A stretch of 14,350 nucleotides of DNA from an uncultured Spirochaetia bacterium (GCA_937967705.1 CALCJG010000010.1:1-14350); one strand, 5' to 3'. Shown: positions 1 through 7,821, counted from the first letter of the stretch. A program made the numbers and translations. The notes: generated from the sequence alone by a model not told the origin.

Positions 1-1
1 G

Positions 2-577
2 AACTCCTCCATGAACCTCAGGATTCGTCTGGGGGAAAAGCGCCGTTTCATCGGAATCAGCGGTCACAACATCCCCTCCTTCGAGATTTTCACATCCCCC
101 GACTGGCGGGAGACCGAGGGGACTTACTACGCTGATCAGCCCTCCTACCGCAATGGCAACTATGTGGAAGGGGTGCGTTTCGAATTTCGCAGAGGACGGG
201 TCACGAGCCTTTCTGCCCGGAAAGGGGAGGCTTTTATTAAAAAGATTCTCGATATGGATACCGGGGCCAGGCAGATCGGCGAGTTCTCTTTGACGGACCG
301 GCGGTTTTCCCGAATCAACCGTTTCATGGCGGATACGCTCTTTGATGAAAACTACGGCGGGAAATACGGCAACTGCCACCTGGCTCTGGGAAGTTCCTAT
401 ACCGATACCTTTAAGGGCAACTTAAAAAGCCTGACGCCGGAACTGAAGAAAAAGCTGGGGTATAACGATTCGGCCCTGCACTGGGACCTGGTGAACACGG
501 AAAACAAAACCGTCACTGCCGAGTTGAAAAACGGCAGGAAAATGGTGATTTACACGGATGGGGAGTTCCGCTGTTGA
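2..577 (+). CDS. M29-family metallo-aminopeptidase, C-terminal part (5' end outside window)
   Basis: Zinc/cobalt-dependent exopeptidase of the AmpS/AmpT (M29) family, which removes N-terminal residues from peptides in the cytoplasm. The reading frame is open to the left edge, so the first in-frame ATG (base 11) is internal; about 190 of the family's usual ~400 residues are visible. Counting from that ATG, the segment FEIFTSPDW holds Glu25, GEFSLTD holds Glu91, and GKYGNCHLALG holds His123. Tyr130 follows, and ALHWDL holds His157 and Asp159. The spacing Glu25-Glu91 (66) and His123-Tyr130 (7) matches the metal and catalytic residues I recall for Thermus/Staphylococcus M29 enzymes, so the active site looks intact. 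The gene ends only 26 bases from the convergent membrane-protein gene. Family assignment is confident; substrate preference cannot be read from the sequence. Confidence 0.9.
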   Translation, partial: NSSMNLRIRLGEKRRFIGISGHNIPSFEIFTSPDWRETEGTYYADQPSYRNGNYVEGVRFEFRRGRVTSLSARKGEAFIKKILDMDTGARQIGEFSLTDRRFSRINRFMADTLFDENYGGKYGNCHLALGSSYTDTFKGNLKSLTPELKKKLGYNDSALHWDLVNTENKTVTAELKNGRKMVIYTDGEFRC

Positions 578-608
578 GGTAACCGAATCACTGCAGTGCT
601 GTATTACC
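578..608. repeat. Imperfect inverted repeat between convergent genes
   Basis: The 26-base gap between two convergent stop codons contains the perfect 10-base palindrome CACTGCAGTG (589-598), flanked by GGTAA (578-582) and TTACC (604-608), which are offset by one base from the same centre. It could fold as a bulged hairpin in either transcript and might help end transcription, but there is no run of T on either strand, so it is not a standard intrinsic terminator. Confidence 0.3.
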
Positions 609-1494
609 GCCTGGGGCTCAGTAGGCGGTAGGCCTTGAGTCCCATCATCACGGCCAGACCGAAGACGAGGAAGGCGGCCGCCCCCGAGAGGGCCTCAGGG
701 CTAAGAGCCTTCTGAAACAGGCTTTCCGTTTTTTCCTTCCCCAGATGTTTCTCCAAAAGAGTACCGGCCTCCTCCCAGAGGGAGAACTGCATGATCACCA
801 TGAAGAGGACTATCCCTCCTGTGAGGATGTAACCGCGGCTTATCCTTCTGCTCCCTGTATCCTCCATTGCGGAATCCTCTTCCCCCCGTTCCCTGCGGGG
901 AAGCAGGCTGTCGTCAGCCTTCCGCAGCTTCAGGGCAAAGAGCAGGCGGTCGATCCGGGGGCTGTCGCTGTCGAAGGAGCGGCTGGCGGCCGTTTTGCGG
1001 AGAATAGTCCAGAGCCCGGCCAGCATGAAATAGAGCGCAGAGAAAAAGAAACAGGCCAGGGACAGGAAGAGGACGTTCCAGTCCTGAATAAAGAGGATCA
1101 CCATCAGGATCAGAACGGGCAAGAGGCCGAGCAGAATCATCAGTGAGGCCCCTCCCGCAAAGACTAGCAGCACTCCCATGATGCCGCCCCGGAAGAATTC
1201 CGACGGATTGAGATCCCGGGGTTTCTGGAAGAGCGAGGCTACCAGGGCTCCGAAAGAGGCGAGGGCCATCGTGAAGAAGAAGGGGAGCAGGATTCCCAGA
1301 AATCCTTCCAGGCCGTTGAGCAGCGGGAGAACGCTGTTGCGGCAAACCTCGGGAATGAAGGCGGAAAGCACCGCCAGGGGGATGTGAAAGAACATCACAA
1401 TACCGAAAGAAACCAGACTGATGATAAAGCCATAAAGACCCCAGGTAAAGTGCCGCTTCTTGAGACGTATCCGGCGATCCTGATCAGCATCCAT
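604..1494 (-). CDS. Uncharacterised multi-pass membrane protein
   Basis: I do not recognise the family. The 296-residue product begins with a short basic cytoplasmic-looking leader (residues 1-16). Hydrophobic stretches follow at about 17-46, 62-88, 103-135 (long enough for one or two passes) and 140-164. A charged, probably cytoplasmic loop covers about 165-220, rich in Arg, Asp and Glu. There are then two more membrane segments near 221-238 and 270-288, separated by an amphipathic charged stretch. The ATG start is well supported: AGGAGG lies 6 bases upstream on the minus strand. The gene lies 68 bases downstream of the M55 peptidase gene on the same strand and may be co-transcribed with it, though a promoter candidate sits in the gap. 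No catalytic or transport motif is visible. Confidence 0.8.
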   Translation of the reverse strand: MDADQDRRIRLKKRHFTWGLYGFIISLVSFGIVMFFHIPLAVLSAFIPEVCRNSVLPLLNGLEGFLGILLPFFFTMALASFGALVASLFQKPRDLNPSEFFRGGIMGVLLVFAGGASLMILLGLLPVLILMVILFIQDWNVLFLSLACFFFSALYFMLAGLWTILRKTAASRSFDSDSPRIDRLLFALKLRKADDSLLPRRERGEEDSAMEDTGSRRISRGYILTGGIVLFMVIMQFSLWEEAGTLLEKHLGKEKTESLFQKALSPEALSGAAAFLVFGLAVMMGLKAYRLLSPRR

Positions 1495-1514
1495 AATCGG
1501 CCTCCTGACAGGTA

Positions 1515-1543
1515 ATCATAGAAAAGGATGCGGTGTTATGCAA
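1515..1543 (-). promoter_or_regulatory. Candidate sigma70-type promoter for the membrane protein gene
   Basis: On the minus strand, TTGCAT (1543-1538), a 17-base spacer and TATGAT (1520-1515) form a plausible -35/-10 pair. The -10 matches 5 of 6 consensus bases; the -35 only about half. It lies just after the M55 peptidase stop and would give a leader of roughly 15-20 bases before the ATG at 1494. This suggests the membrane gene can be transcribed separately. Judged by eye only. Confidence 0.35.
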
Positions 1544-1562
1544 TACTTTTTTGCAGGATTTC

Positions 1563-2489
1563 CTAACCCCTGAATTTCCGAAGGCGTTGGCGGGCCCAAT
1601 TGAGTCCCCATCGCCCGTAGAGATTGTAAAGAGGCAGGAGCATGCCGGCATGTTTTTCAATGAAGGGGGTGAGATAACAGAGGCGGATGAGTTGAGAGTA
1701 GAGACGATGTATGTCCTCCTCTTCCAGGAGAAGGGCATCCCCCTCCCAAGGGAGATTCCAGCGCCGGGCGAGTTTTTCCGCGGTTTTGCCGCCGTCCCGG
1801 AGGGATACCCGGGCGGAGAAGGGTCCCCGGGGTTCGAAGGGGACCGTGTCCCTGTTTCCGAGGGCATCCGCCGCGGCACGGGAAAGCACCTCTCTCCAGG
1901 GAATGGGGTCGAGGCTGCCGGCACCGCCGCTCTTGTCGCAGGGGAAGGTTCGGATCCCTGGAATCGCCTCAGCCGCCTGACGGCAGGCCGCAGGACATCC
2001 GCTGAAGAAAAGCGGCCGGAGACCGAAGGGGGCCAGGGAGGAGGCGAAGAGTTCCACTTCCGTCATGAGGCGGCCGTTTACCTCCAGACGGGAGATCCGG
2101 GAGGTAAGGGTATGGGCCAGAAATCCCCCGGTGCCTGAGGCGGCGTGAAGCCCGATGAACATCACCCCCTCAGCACCTGAGGGGTCTCCCATACCGGGTA
2201 CCGGTCCCGCGCGATAGCCGGATATGAGACGGGCCCGGGGATCGAGGAGTTCCGGCAGGAGATTGTATCCGGTGCGGTGAAAATCCTTGACCGTCACCTT
2301 CCTAACACCACATTCGAAAAGGGTTGCAAGAACCGCTTCGATGTCCCGGGTCATCTCCAGGCACGCCAGCGCCCAGGCATCGGTTCTGAAGGAGGAGGCT
2401 TCATAGCTCCAGCAGCCGCTGCTGCCCTCGATGTCAGCCACAATGAGGATGTTCTGAGGAGCGGAGGAGTAAGCGGGTGATGTTTTCAT
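1563..2489 (-). CDS. M55-family D-aminopeptidase (DppA-like)
   Basis: Zinc-dependent peptidase related to Bacillus DppA, which releases N-terminal D-amino acids from short peptides such as cell-wall fragments. Numbering from the ATG at 2489 (308 residues): VADIEG holds Asp19 and Glu21, DFH holds His71, GLHAASG holds His115, AHTL holds His126 and TEVEL holds Glu144. The intervals from the first Asp (52, 96, 107, 125) equal those I recall between DppA Asp8, His60, His104, His115 and Glu133, so ligands and nucleophile appear intact. The frame stays open upstream to a TTG at 2573, with further ATGs at 2552 and 2546. I prefer 2489 because the fold begins about 12 residues later, an AGAGGA lies about 10 bases upstream, and it leaves room for divergent promoters. 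The start is uncertain. The roughly 30 extra residues relative to DppA lie mostly at the C terminus. Confidence 0.88.
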   Translation of the reverse strand: MKTSPAYSSAPQNILIVADIEGSSGCWSYEASSFRTDAWALACLEMTRDIEAVLATLFECGVRKVTVKDFHRTGYNLLPELLDPRARLISGYRAGPVPGMGDPSGAEGVMFIGLHAASGTGGFLAHTLTSRISRLEVNGRLMTEVELFASSLAPFGLRPLFFSGCPAACRQAAEAIPGIRTFPCDKSGGAGSLDPIPWREVLSRAAADALGNRDTVPFEPRGPFSARVSLRDGGKTAEKLARRWNLPWEGDALLLEEEDIHRLYSQLIRLCYLTPFIEKHAGMLLPLYNLYGRWGLNWARQRLRKFRG

Positions 2490-2514
2490 GGCGGAATAAT
2501 CCTCTGAAATATGC

Positions 2515-2542
2515 TTTACCTGCAGTGGTGGTGTCGTAAGAT
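2515..2542 (+). promoter_or_regulatory. Candidate promoter for the + strand permease/radical SAM cluster
   Basis: TTTACC (2515-2520), a 16-base spacer and TAAGAT (2537-2542) form a weak -35/-10 pair, 4 of 6 matches each. It lies in the region between the divergent M55 peptidase and the first gene of the + cluster, giving a leader of about 45 bases. A promoter is expected here because the neighbours are divergent, but the exact boxes are a guess. Confidence 0.25.
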
Positions 2543-2595
2543 GCATCCTCATTACCTGCCGCCGTTTAGACAAGGAAAAAATCGATGGAGTCTGT

Positions 2596-3021
2596 ATGAA
2601 TCTGAGATCAACCCTTTTGTTTGCCGGGGAGTGGGCCCTTCTGCTGCTTTTCCTTTTTCTCCAGCTGATGTGGGTCCTGTTTCTCTACGCCCTTCCCAGC
2701 ATGGCCTCTGCGGACGGGGTCGTTCCGCAGGAGCATTATTTTATGATGTACCTCATGCTTGGCAGTCCGGGGCTTCCCTACGGTCTTCTGGCTTATCTCC
2801 TTATCCAGGGGGGGGTTCGGGATCGGTATTCTCCCGGTTCTCTGCTGGGAGTCATCCTCCTGACAGGCCTCATGCCCCTCATGATGATGGGGGTGATGAT
2901 CCTCTGTTCCATACCGCTGGTGTCGGTCCTCGGACTTCTTCAGATCATCCCTCTGATTCAGACGTTGGTTCCCGTCAGTTTCCTTCTCTGGAATAAATAT
3001 ATCCTCAAAGGGAGGCGATGA
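2596..3021 (+). CDS. Small uncharacterised membrane protein, coupled to the AEC permease
   Basis: A 141-residue, very hydrophobic protein that I cannot place in a family. Membrane segments are likely at about 13-33, 55-71, 83-105 and 107-132, with a short polar loop (35-48) after the first and a basic C-terminal tail. The methionine-rich third segment (LMPLMMMGVM) is notable. The start is supported by GGAG five bases upstream of the ATG. The last four bases (ATGA) contain both its stop and the start of the next gene, so translation is probably coupled to the permease, suggesting an accessory or partner subunit. This partner role is inferred from gene order only. Confidence 0.75.
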   Translation: MNLRSTLLFAGEWALLLLFLFLQLMWVLFLYALPSMASADGVVPQEHYFMMYLMLGSPGLPYGLLAYLLIQGGVRDRYSPGSLLGVILLTGLMPLMMMGVMILCSIPLVSVLGLLQIIPLIQTLVPVSFLLWNKYILKGRR

Positions 3022-3980
3022 AGACCATGGATGTTTTTTTAAAAACCTTTGAAGCCGTGGCGGTTCTGCTGGGCATAGGGCTCCTGGGATTCGTGATCAT
3101 TGCCCGGAAAATACTCCCGGAGGAGATCATGGGGGTGCTCCCTCCTCTGGTGATCGATATAGCGCTTCCCTGCCTGGTCTTCAGGAACATACTGCTGAAG
3201 TTCGATCCTGCAACGCATTCAGGATGGTGGAAAATGCCCCTCTGGTGGGGCGCTTTCATGCTTCTCACGGGGCTCCTGACCTTTATGGCCTCCAAAACGG
3301 TCCGACGGGCGCATCGAAGCGAGTTTGCCCTCTCCCTCTATTTTCAGAACGCCATGTTCGTTCCCCTGGCGGTCCTGGCGGGAATGTTCGGCAGCGGCAC
3401 AGGTCATATAGTAAACCTCTTCCTTTTTACGCTTTTCTACCCGGCCCTGCTGTTCAACGCTTTTCCCTATTTCTTCCCGAATCGGCCTGCAGTGCAGCAG
3501 CCGGGGTTCAACTGGGTCAAGGCGCTCAACCCCATTCTCGTGGCCACCCTCGCGGCGGTTCTCTTAAAGCTGACCGGCGGGGGAGGACTGGTACCCCGGG
3601 TTTTTCTCTCCATTATGGAGCTGGTGGGAAATCTCGCCATCCCCCTCATTCTGCTCATCATAGGAGGCACCATCTACATTGATTACCGGAAGAGGGATAA
3701 GATTCGGAAACGGGAGGTGGTGCAGTTCGTCTTATACAAGAACATCCTCTTTCCCCTGGTCATGCTGGGAGTCCTGCTGATACTCCGGCCGTCCTATGAT
3801 ACAGCCATTCTGCTGATGCTGCAGAGCGCGGCGCCTCCGGTGACTGCAGTACCCCTGCTGACGGAACGCTGCGGCGGCGACCGCGGGGCGGCCAATCAGT
3901 ACCTCATCGCAAGTTTCGTATTTTCCATGGGAACCATCCCCCTCATGATCACGCTCTTCAATATGCTGTATGCCGGGTAG
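3018..3980 (+). CDS. AEC-family (auxin efflux carrier-like) permease
   Basis: Secondary transporter of the AEC family (Pfam Mem_trans type), 320 residues, close to the family's usual 300-330 and predicted to cross the membrane about ten times. Family features are the DIALPCLVF segment (47-55) in the first helical bundle, the Gln-Asn pair (110-111) with a following Pro, and a central polar linker (about 222-236, many Lys/Arg). In the second half are LQSAAPPVTAVPLL (268-281), then GGD (286-288), and TIPL (306-309). Bacterial members carry small acids such as malate or malonate, or amino acids; the substrate here cannot be deduced. The gene overlaps the preceding small membrane protein by four bases and its stop is followed almost at once by the radical SAM gene. 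A second possible start is the ATG at 3027, which is better spaced from the GGGAGG than the ATG at 3018. Confidence 0.88.
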   Translation: MKTMDVFLKTFEAVAVLLGIGLLGFVIIARKILPEEIMGVLPPLVIDIALPCLVFRNILLKFDPATHSGWWKMPLWWGAFMLLTGLLTFMASKTVRRAHRSEFALSLYFQNAMFVPLAVLAGMFGSGTGHIVNLFLFTLFYPALLFNAFPYFFPNRPAVQQPGFNWVKALNPILVATLAAVLLKLTGGGGLVPRVFLSIMELVGNLAIPLILLIIGGTIYIDYRKRDKIRKREVVQFVLYKNILFPLVMLGVLLILRPSYDTAILLMLQSAAPPVTAVPLLTERCGGDRGAANQYLIASFVFSMGTIPLMITLFNMLYAG

Positions 3981-3983
3981 GTG

Positions 3984-5102
3984 ATGTTCGGTCGACGAAA
4001 AAAGGGCGATGCCTTCGGATGGATGACCCGTACCGAGCGGCAGGATGTCTCTGGGGAGATCCGGCAGGTATACTTGGAGCTTTCCACCCGCTGCAATCTG
4101 GCCTGCAAGACCTGCGTGCGTCATCCCATTCTGACCTTCAAACCTGAGCACATGACGCTGAAAACCCTGAAACGCCTGTTACCCATGCTCGAGGAACTGG
4201 AATCCCTGGAGCGCATCGTCCTGCTGGGCTTCGGCGAGGCCCTCTGCCACCCGAAGATTCGGGAGATGCTCACCCTTCTGAGGAGGGTAAACACCCGGCT
4301 GCTCCTGGTGACCAATGCGACGTTTCTGACGGATGCCATGAACGATCTTTTAGTCTCTCTTCCCCTGGACGATCTCTTCATCTCCTGGGATGATGACATC
4401 GATGGCGGGGGCGACCGTATCCGCCAGGGGGCCCGGGCGGAGATATTTCGGCGTAACGCGGAGAATCTGATGAACAGGATCGCCGCCCGGGGAAGCGGTA
4501 AACCCTCAGTGGGGCTTGAGATTGTGGCCACCCGGAGGAATAGCCGGCATATCGAAAAGACGGTGCGGTACGGCTACTCCCTCGGGATTCGGCGTTTCAT
4601 CATCACCAATCTCTTTCCTTACACCCGGGAGATGGAGGAGGATATCCTCTACACCATGGGGGAGGGTAAAGCGGTAAAGATTAAAGACATTATCCGGTCC
4701 CCGGGAAAAGATGCGGATCTGAGCTTGGCCAACTGGGACGGCTCGGGGCCCCGCCTCTGCCCCTTCATGGAGAGGGGAACCCTTTTCGTAAAGTCCAGCG
4801 GAGAGGCTGCGCCCTGCCCGGAACTGGCCTATGATCACCGGGCCATCTATTTCGGCGTTGAGCGGCTGCACAGGGCCTATTCCCCGGGGCATACGGGGCG
4901 CATGTCCCTCCGGGAGATATGGGAAGTGCCGGAATTTGTCCGCCTCCGGCAGGATTTTTACTACTATGAATTTCCGGACTGCTCCTCCTGCCACAATCCC
5001 GGCCGCTGCTATCACCGCACGGAGGAAAACGGCGACTGCTACAATCACACGACTCCCTGTGGGGAATGCCTCTGGGCCAAGAACATCGTTCTCTGTCCCT
5101 GA
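3984..5102 (+). CDS. Radical SAM protein with SPASM-like cysteine-rich C-terminal domain
   Basis: Radical S-adenosylmethionine enzyme that should bind a 4Fe-4S cluster through CNLACKTC (Cys37, Cys41, Cys44, a CX3CX2C motif) and cleave SAM to a 5'-deoxyadenosyl radical. The core barrel spans about residues 28-230. The C-terminal part resembles a SPASM domain with auxiliary clusters: Cys259-X13-Gly273-X4-Cys278, then Cys333-X2-Cys336-X5-Cys342-X9-Cys352-X6-Cys359-X2-Cys362-X8-Cys371. SPASM proteins modify peptides or proteins or assemble cofactors. The ending CGECLWAKNIVLCP is reminiscent of maturases reported for tungsten-cofactor oxidoreductases, but I am not sure, and no such oxidoreductase or precursor peptide is nearby. 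I start at ATG 3984; a GTG at 3981 directly follows the permease stop. The three-base gap indicates translational coupling with the permease gene. Confidence 0.88.
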   Translation: MFGRRKKGDAFGWMTRTERQDVSGEIRQVYLELSTRCNLACKTCVRHPILTFKPEHMTLKTLKRLLPMLEELESLERIVLLGFGEALCHPKIREMLTLLRRVNTRLLLVTNATFLTDAMNDLLVSLPLDDLFISWDDDIDGGGDRIRQGARAEIFRRNAENLMNRIAARGSGKPSVGLEIVATRRNSRHIEKTVRYGYSLGIRRFIITNLFPYTREMEEDILYTMGEGKAVKIKDIIRSPGKDADLSLANWDGSGPRLCPFMERGTLFVKSSGEAAPCPELAYDHRAIYFGVERLHRAYSPGHTGRMSLREIWEVPEFVRLRQDFYYYEFPDCSSCHNPGRCYHRTEENGDCYNHTTPCGECLWAKNIVLCP

Positions 5103-5186
5103 AGGCGGAAAACTGTTTGCCATTTTGCAGGGCTATCCGTTAGCATGACAGGGTTTCGAGTTCACTGATATCAACCGGGGGAAAAC

Positions 5187-5933
5187 ATGGACCGTTTTAT
5201 ATCCAGTCTAATTTTGTTTATCATTGCCGTTACATCCATCTTCTATTTCATTATTGCCCTGCTCATCTGGCTCCTGACACGGCCTTTCGATAAACGCCTC
5301 CGCCTGCTCCATCTCTACACCTGCTTCTGGGGGGCTTTCTACACCTACATCATGCCGGCCTGGCCTGCAAGGATAGAGGGGCGCAAAAAGTTCCGCAAGG
5401 GCGCGACCTATGTCATCGTTTCCAACCATCAGTCGCAGCTGGATATCCTGGTGCATTTCCGCCTCTATGTTCATTACAAATGGGTTTCCAAGGCAGAGAT
5501 CTTCCGGGTTCCCCTGATCGGGTGGAACATGGTGCTCAACAATTACATCAAACTCCGGAGAGGGGAAAAAGAGAGCATAGCGCAGATGATGGCCGATTCA
5601 GAAAAGGCCCTGGGGGAGGGCAATTCCATCTTCATCTTCCCCGAGGGATCCCGCTCCCCGGACGGCCATATGAAGAACTTCAAGATGGGGGCCTTCATTC
5701 TCGCCAAGAAGATGCGGGTACCCATCATGCCGGTCATCGTTGAGGGGACCCGTTTTGCACTGCCGAAATACAGCGTCAACTTCCACGGCAAGCACCCGAT
5801 CAGGGTGAGAGTCCTGGATGAGATTCCCTATGAGGAATTTGCCTCGCTGACGGAGGAGGAGCTTTCCAAAAAGGTCTGGGATTATATGAACGCAGAACTC
5901 ACGAAACTCCAGAAGGAGATGGGGAACGCCTGA
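5187..5933 (+). CDS. plsC: 1-acyl-sn-glycerol-3-phosphate acyltransferase (PlsC family)
   Basis: Membrane-bound enzyme that transfers an acyl chain to lysophosphatidate, giving phosphatidate for phospholipid synthesis. The 248-residue length is typical. A hydrophobic anchor covers about residues 7-31. The catalytic block NHQSQLD (80-86) fits the NHX4D motif, with His81 and Asp86 as the catalytic pair. FPEGSRS (151-157) is the glycerophosphate-binding motif, followed by VPIMPVIVEGT (178-188), the fourth family motif. A purine-rich GGGGGAAAAC directly precedes the ATG. It lies 84 bases after the radical SAM gene with no terminator seen, and 21 bases before the phosphatase gene, so it could belong to one transcript with both. 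Paralogues of this family can act on other lyso-lipids, so the precise acceptor is not proven. Confidence 0.92.
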   Translation: MDRFISSLILFIIAVTSIFYFIIALLIWLLTRPFDKRLRLLHLYTCFWGAFYTYIMPAWPARIEGRKKFRKGATYVIVSNHQSQLDILVHFRLYVHYKWVSKAEIFRVPLIGWNMVLNNYIKLRRGEKESIAQMMADSEKALGEGNSIFIFPEGSRSPDGHMKNFKMGAFILAKKMRVPIMPVIVEGTRFALPKYSVNFHGKHPIRVRVLDEIPYEEFASLTEEELSKKVWDYMNAELTKLQKEMGNA

Positions 5934-5954
5934 TCCTCCGATGAACACCCTTTC

Positions 5955-7814
5955 ATGACCAAGTACGTCTTCATTTCCTATGCCGCTGCGGTGGTCTATA
6001 TCTACCTGGGCATCTACGTCTACCGCCTGGCGCCGGAATCGAGACTGAACCGTCTCTTCCTCGTCATCTGTTCCCTCTGGGCCTGGTGGTCCCTGACTTA
6101 CGCCATGGTGTTCCCGGCGGCTAATACCGATGATGTCTGGTTCTGGTACCGCCTCTCGGCCCTGGGCTGGTGCAACTTTCCCGGAGTCACGTCGCACTTT
6201 GCCCTCCTCATGGCCGGCAAGAGCCGGAGGATCAACCGGTGGCTGCTCTACCTTCTCCTGTATCTGCCCGGTCTCTTCTTTACCGGGGTGGTCTTTTCCC
6301 CCTGGCCGATGGTGGTGGCGGATTTCGTTCAGATCGACAATCTCTGGTTCGAGATGTCCGCCCCCGGTATGTTGAGCAGGATATTTCCTCTTTACTACGC
6401 CTCCCATGCCCTGTTTGCGGCTGTCACCGCTCTGCTGTGGGGCCGCAGCAGCGATGTGGAACGGGAAGAGCGGGCGGCCAAGATCTTCGCTTACGGGATC
6501 TTCATCACTTTGGTGCCTGCGGCGCTTATCAACAACGTCCTGCCCCTGCTGGGAATACGCCTTCTGCCCGCCATCGGTTACACCTTCGGCATACTCTGGC
6601 TCATAGGCATCACCTATTCCATATTCAAATACAAGATGATGAACCTCACGGCGGCCATCGCGGCGGAGGCCATCATGGCGCGGATACGGGACATCGTCAT
6701 ACTAACGGATCCTTCCGGAGCCATCCTCAGGATCAACGAGGAAACCCTGGGGCTTCTGGACCGGAGCGAGGGTGAGCTCTCGGGCAGGACGCTTTTTTCC
6801 CTCGCCAAAGAACGTTCCCTGCTGAAGGAGCAGTTTCATGCCATGCGGGAATGTGAGGTACCGGGAGGCTCCTGCGAGACGGAGTTTCTGACACGGGAAG
6901 GAGAGAGTATTCCCGTTCATCTCAGCGGGGCCTGCATTCAGGACGAGGCGGGAGGCATCCTGGGTGTGGTTGTTCACGGCATTGATCTGCGTCCCAAGCG
7001 CGAGCTGGAACAGCTCAATCAGGAACTGGTACGCAGCAACCGGGAACTCGAGGAGGCTCAAAGGATTGCCGCCCGGGAGATGGAGCTGGCCGTCAACGTC
7101 CAGTATGATCTCTTCCCCAGGGAGGCACCGGTTACGGAGGAATGGGAGACCGCCTTCCTCTTTAAACCTGCCCGCGGAGTCTCCGGGGACATGTATGATT
7201 TTTACCAGCAGGGAGACCGCCTGACAGGCCTGTCCCTCTTTGATGTTTCGGGTCATGGGATATCCTCGGGGCTCATTACCATCCCGGCAAAGTCGATCAT
7301 ATCCAGGAGTTTTTACCGTTCTGAGCATCAAAAGATGGGGATGCTGATGGAAACCATCAATCGCAATCTGATCAAGGATATCGGGCAGGTGGACCATTAC
7401 CTCACGGGCATCCTCCTCCGATTCCGGGGCGATATCGTGGAATATGCCAATGCGGCCCATGCGGATCTTCTCTACCGGAGCGCCGGCAGCGGCAACGTGC
7501 GGATCGTGGAGGACCGGGAGCGGGACAATAAGAGCTTCTTCCTGGGCGTGCGGGAGATGAGCCGTCCCTTCAACTGCCTGCGTTTCAAGGTTTTTCCCGG
7601 GGATGTGCTGCTCCTCTTTTCCGACGGGCTCTATGATGCGGTCAACGGGAATAATCTGCGGTTTAGTCTGGATCTGGTGCGGGAGAATCTCCAAAGGGTT
7701 GAGGGTAATAACGCCGAGGAGATGCTGCACAACTTCATGAGGTCCTTCTACGATTTTATCGGGGATGCCCCCCTGACCGACGACCTGACGGTCGTCCTGC
7801 TGAAACGGAAATAG
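5955..7814 (+). CDS. 7TM sensor with PAS domain and SpoIIE-type PPM serine/threonine phosphatase
   Basis: A 619-residue receptor phosphatase. Residues 1-225 contain about seven hydrophobic helices resembling the N-terminal 7TM region of membrane histidine kinases (note the WAWWSLTYA and YRLSALGW segments). A PAS domain follows at about 236-346, then a charged helical linker (347-378) likely to be coiled coil, then a SpoIIE/RsbU-like PP2C domain (about 396-619). The metal-binding acidic residues are present: GDMYD (Asp412), FDVSGHG (Asp430), FSDGLYD (Asp557) and TDDLT (Asp609/Asp610). Such enzymes dephosphorylate serine on anti-anti-sigma-type proteins, so this one probably converts a membrane or small-ligand signal into partner switching. 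No STAS or anti-sigma kinase gene lies in the window. No Shine-Dalgarno is visible; the start is chosen because the first helix begins at once. A five-codon ORF (5941-5958) overlaps it by ATGA. Confidence 0.92.
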   Translation: MTKYVFISYAAAVVYIYLGIYVYRLAPESRLNRLFLVICSLWAWWSLTYAMVFPAANTDDVWFWYRLSALGWCNFPGVTSHFALLMAGKSRRINRWLLYLLLYLPGLFFTGVVFSPWPMVVADFVQIDNLWFEMSAPGMLSRIFPLYYASHALFAAVTALLWGRSSDVEREERAAKIFAYGIFITLVPAALINNVLPLLGIRLLPAIGYTFGILWLIGITYSIFKYKMMNLTAAIAAEAIMARIRDIVILTDPSGAILRINEETLGLLDRSEGELSGRTLFSLAKERSLLKEQFHAMRECEVPGGSCETEFLTREGESIPVHLSGACIQDEAGGILGVVVHGIDLRPKRELEQLNQELVRSNRELEEAQRIAAREMELAVNVQYDLFPREAPVTEEWETAFLFKPARGVSGDMYDFYQQGDRLTGLSLFDVSGHGISSGLITIPAKSIISRSFYRSEHQKMGMLMETINRNLIKDIGQVDHYLTGILLRFRGDIVEYANAAHADLLYRSAGSGNVRIVEDRERDNKSFFLGVREMSRPFNCLRFKVFPGDVLLLFSDGLYDAVNGNNLRFSLDLVRENLQRVEGNNAEEMLHNFMRSFYDFIGDAPLTDDLTVVLLKRK

Positions 7815-7821
7815 CAGACGG

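Noticed and set aside
1533..2138. 201-codon + frame opposite the M55 peptidase
   Set aside because: The minus-strand gene has all metal ligands in correct spacing; this frame has low-complexity Gly/Glu-rich content.
5598..6407. 269-codon minus-strand frame spanning the plsC end and phosphatase start
   Set aside because: Overlaps two well-supported + genes and shows no domain.
6702..7730. 342-codon antisense frame opposite the phosphatase gene
   Set aside because: Fully inside a gene with intact PAS and PPM motifs; translated product looks like an antisense shadow.
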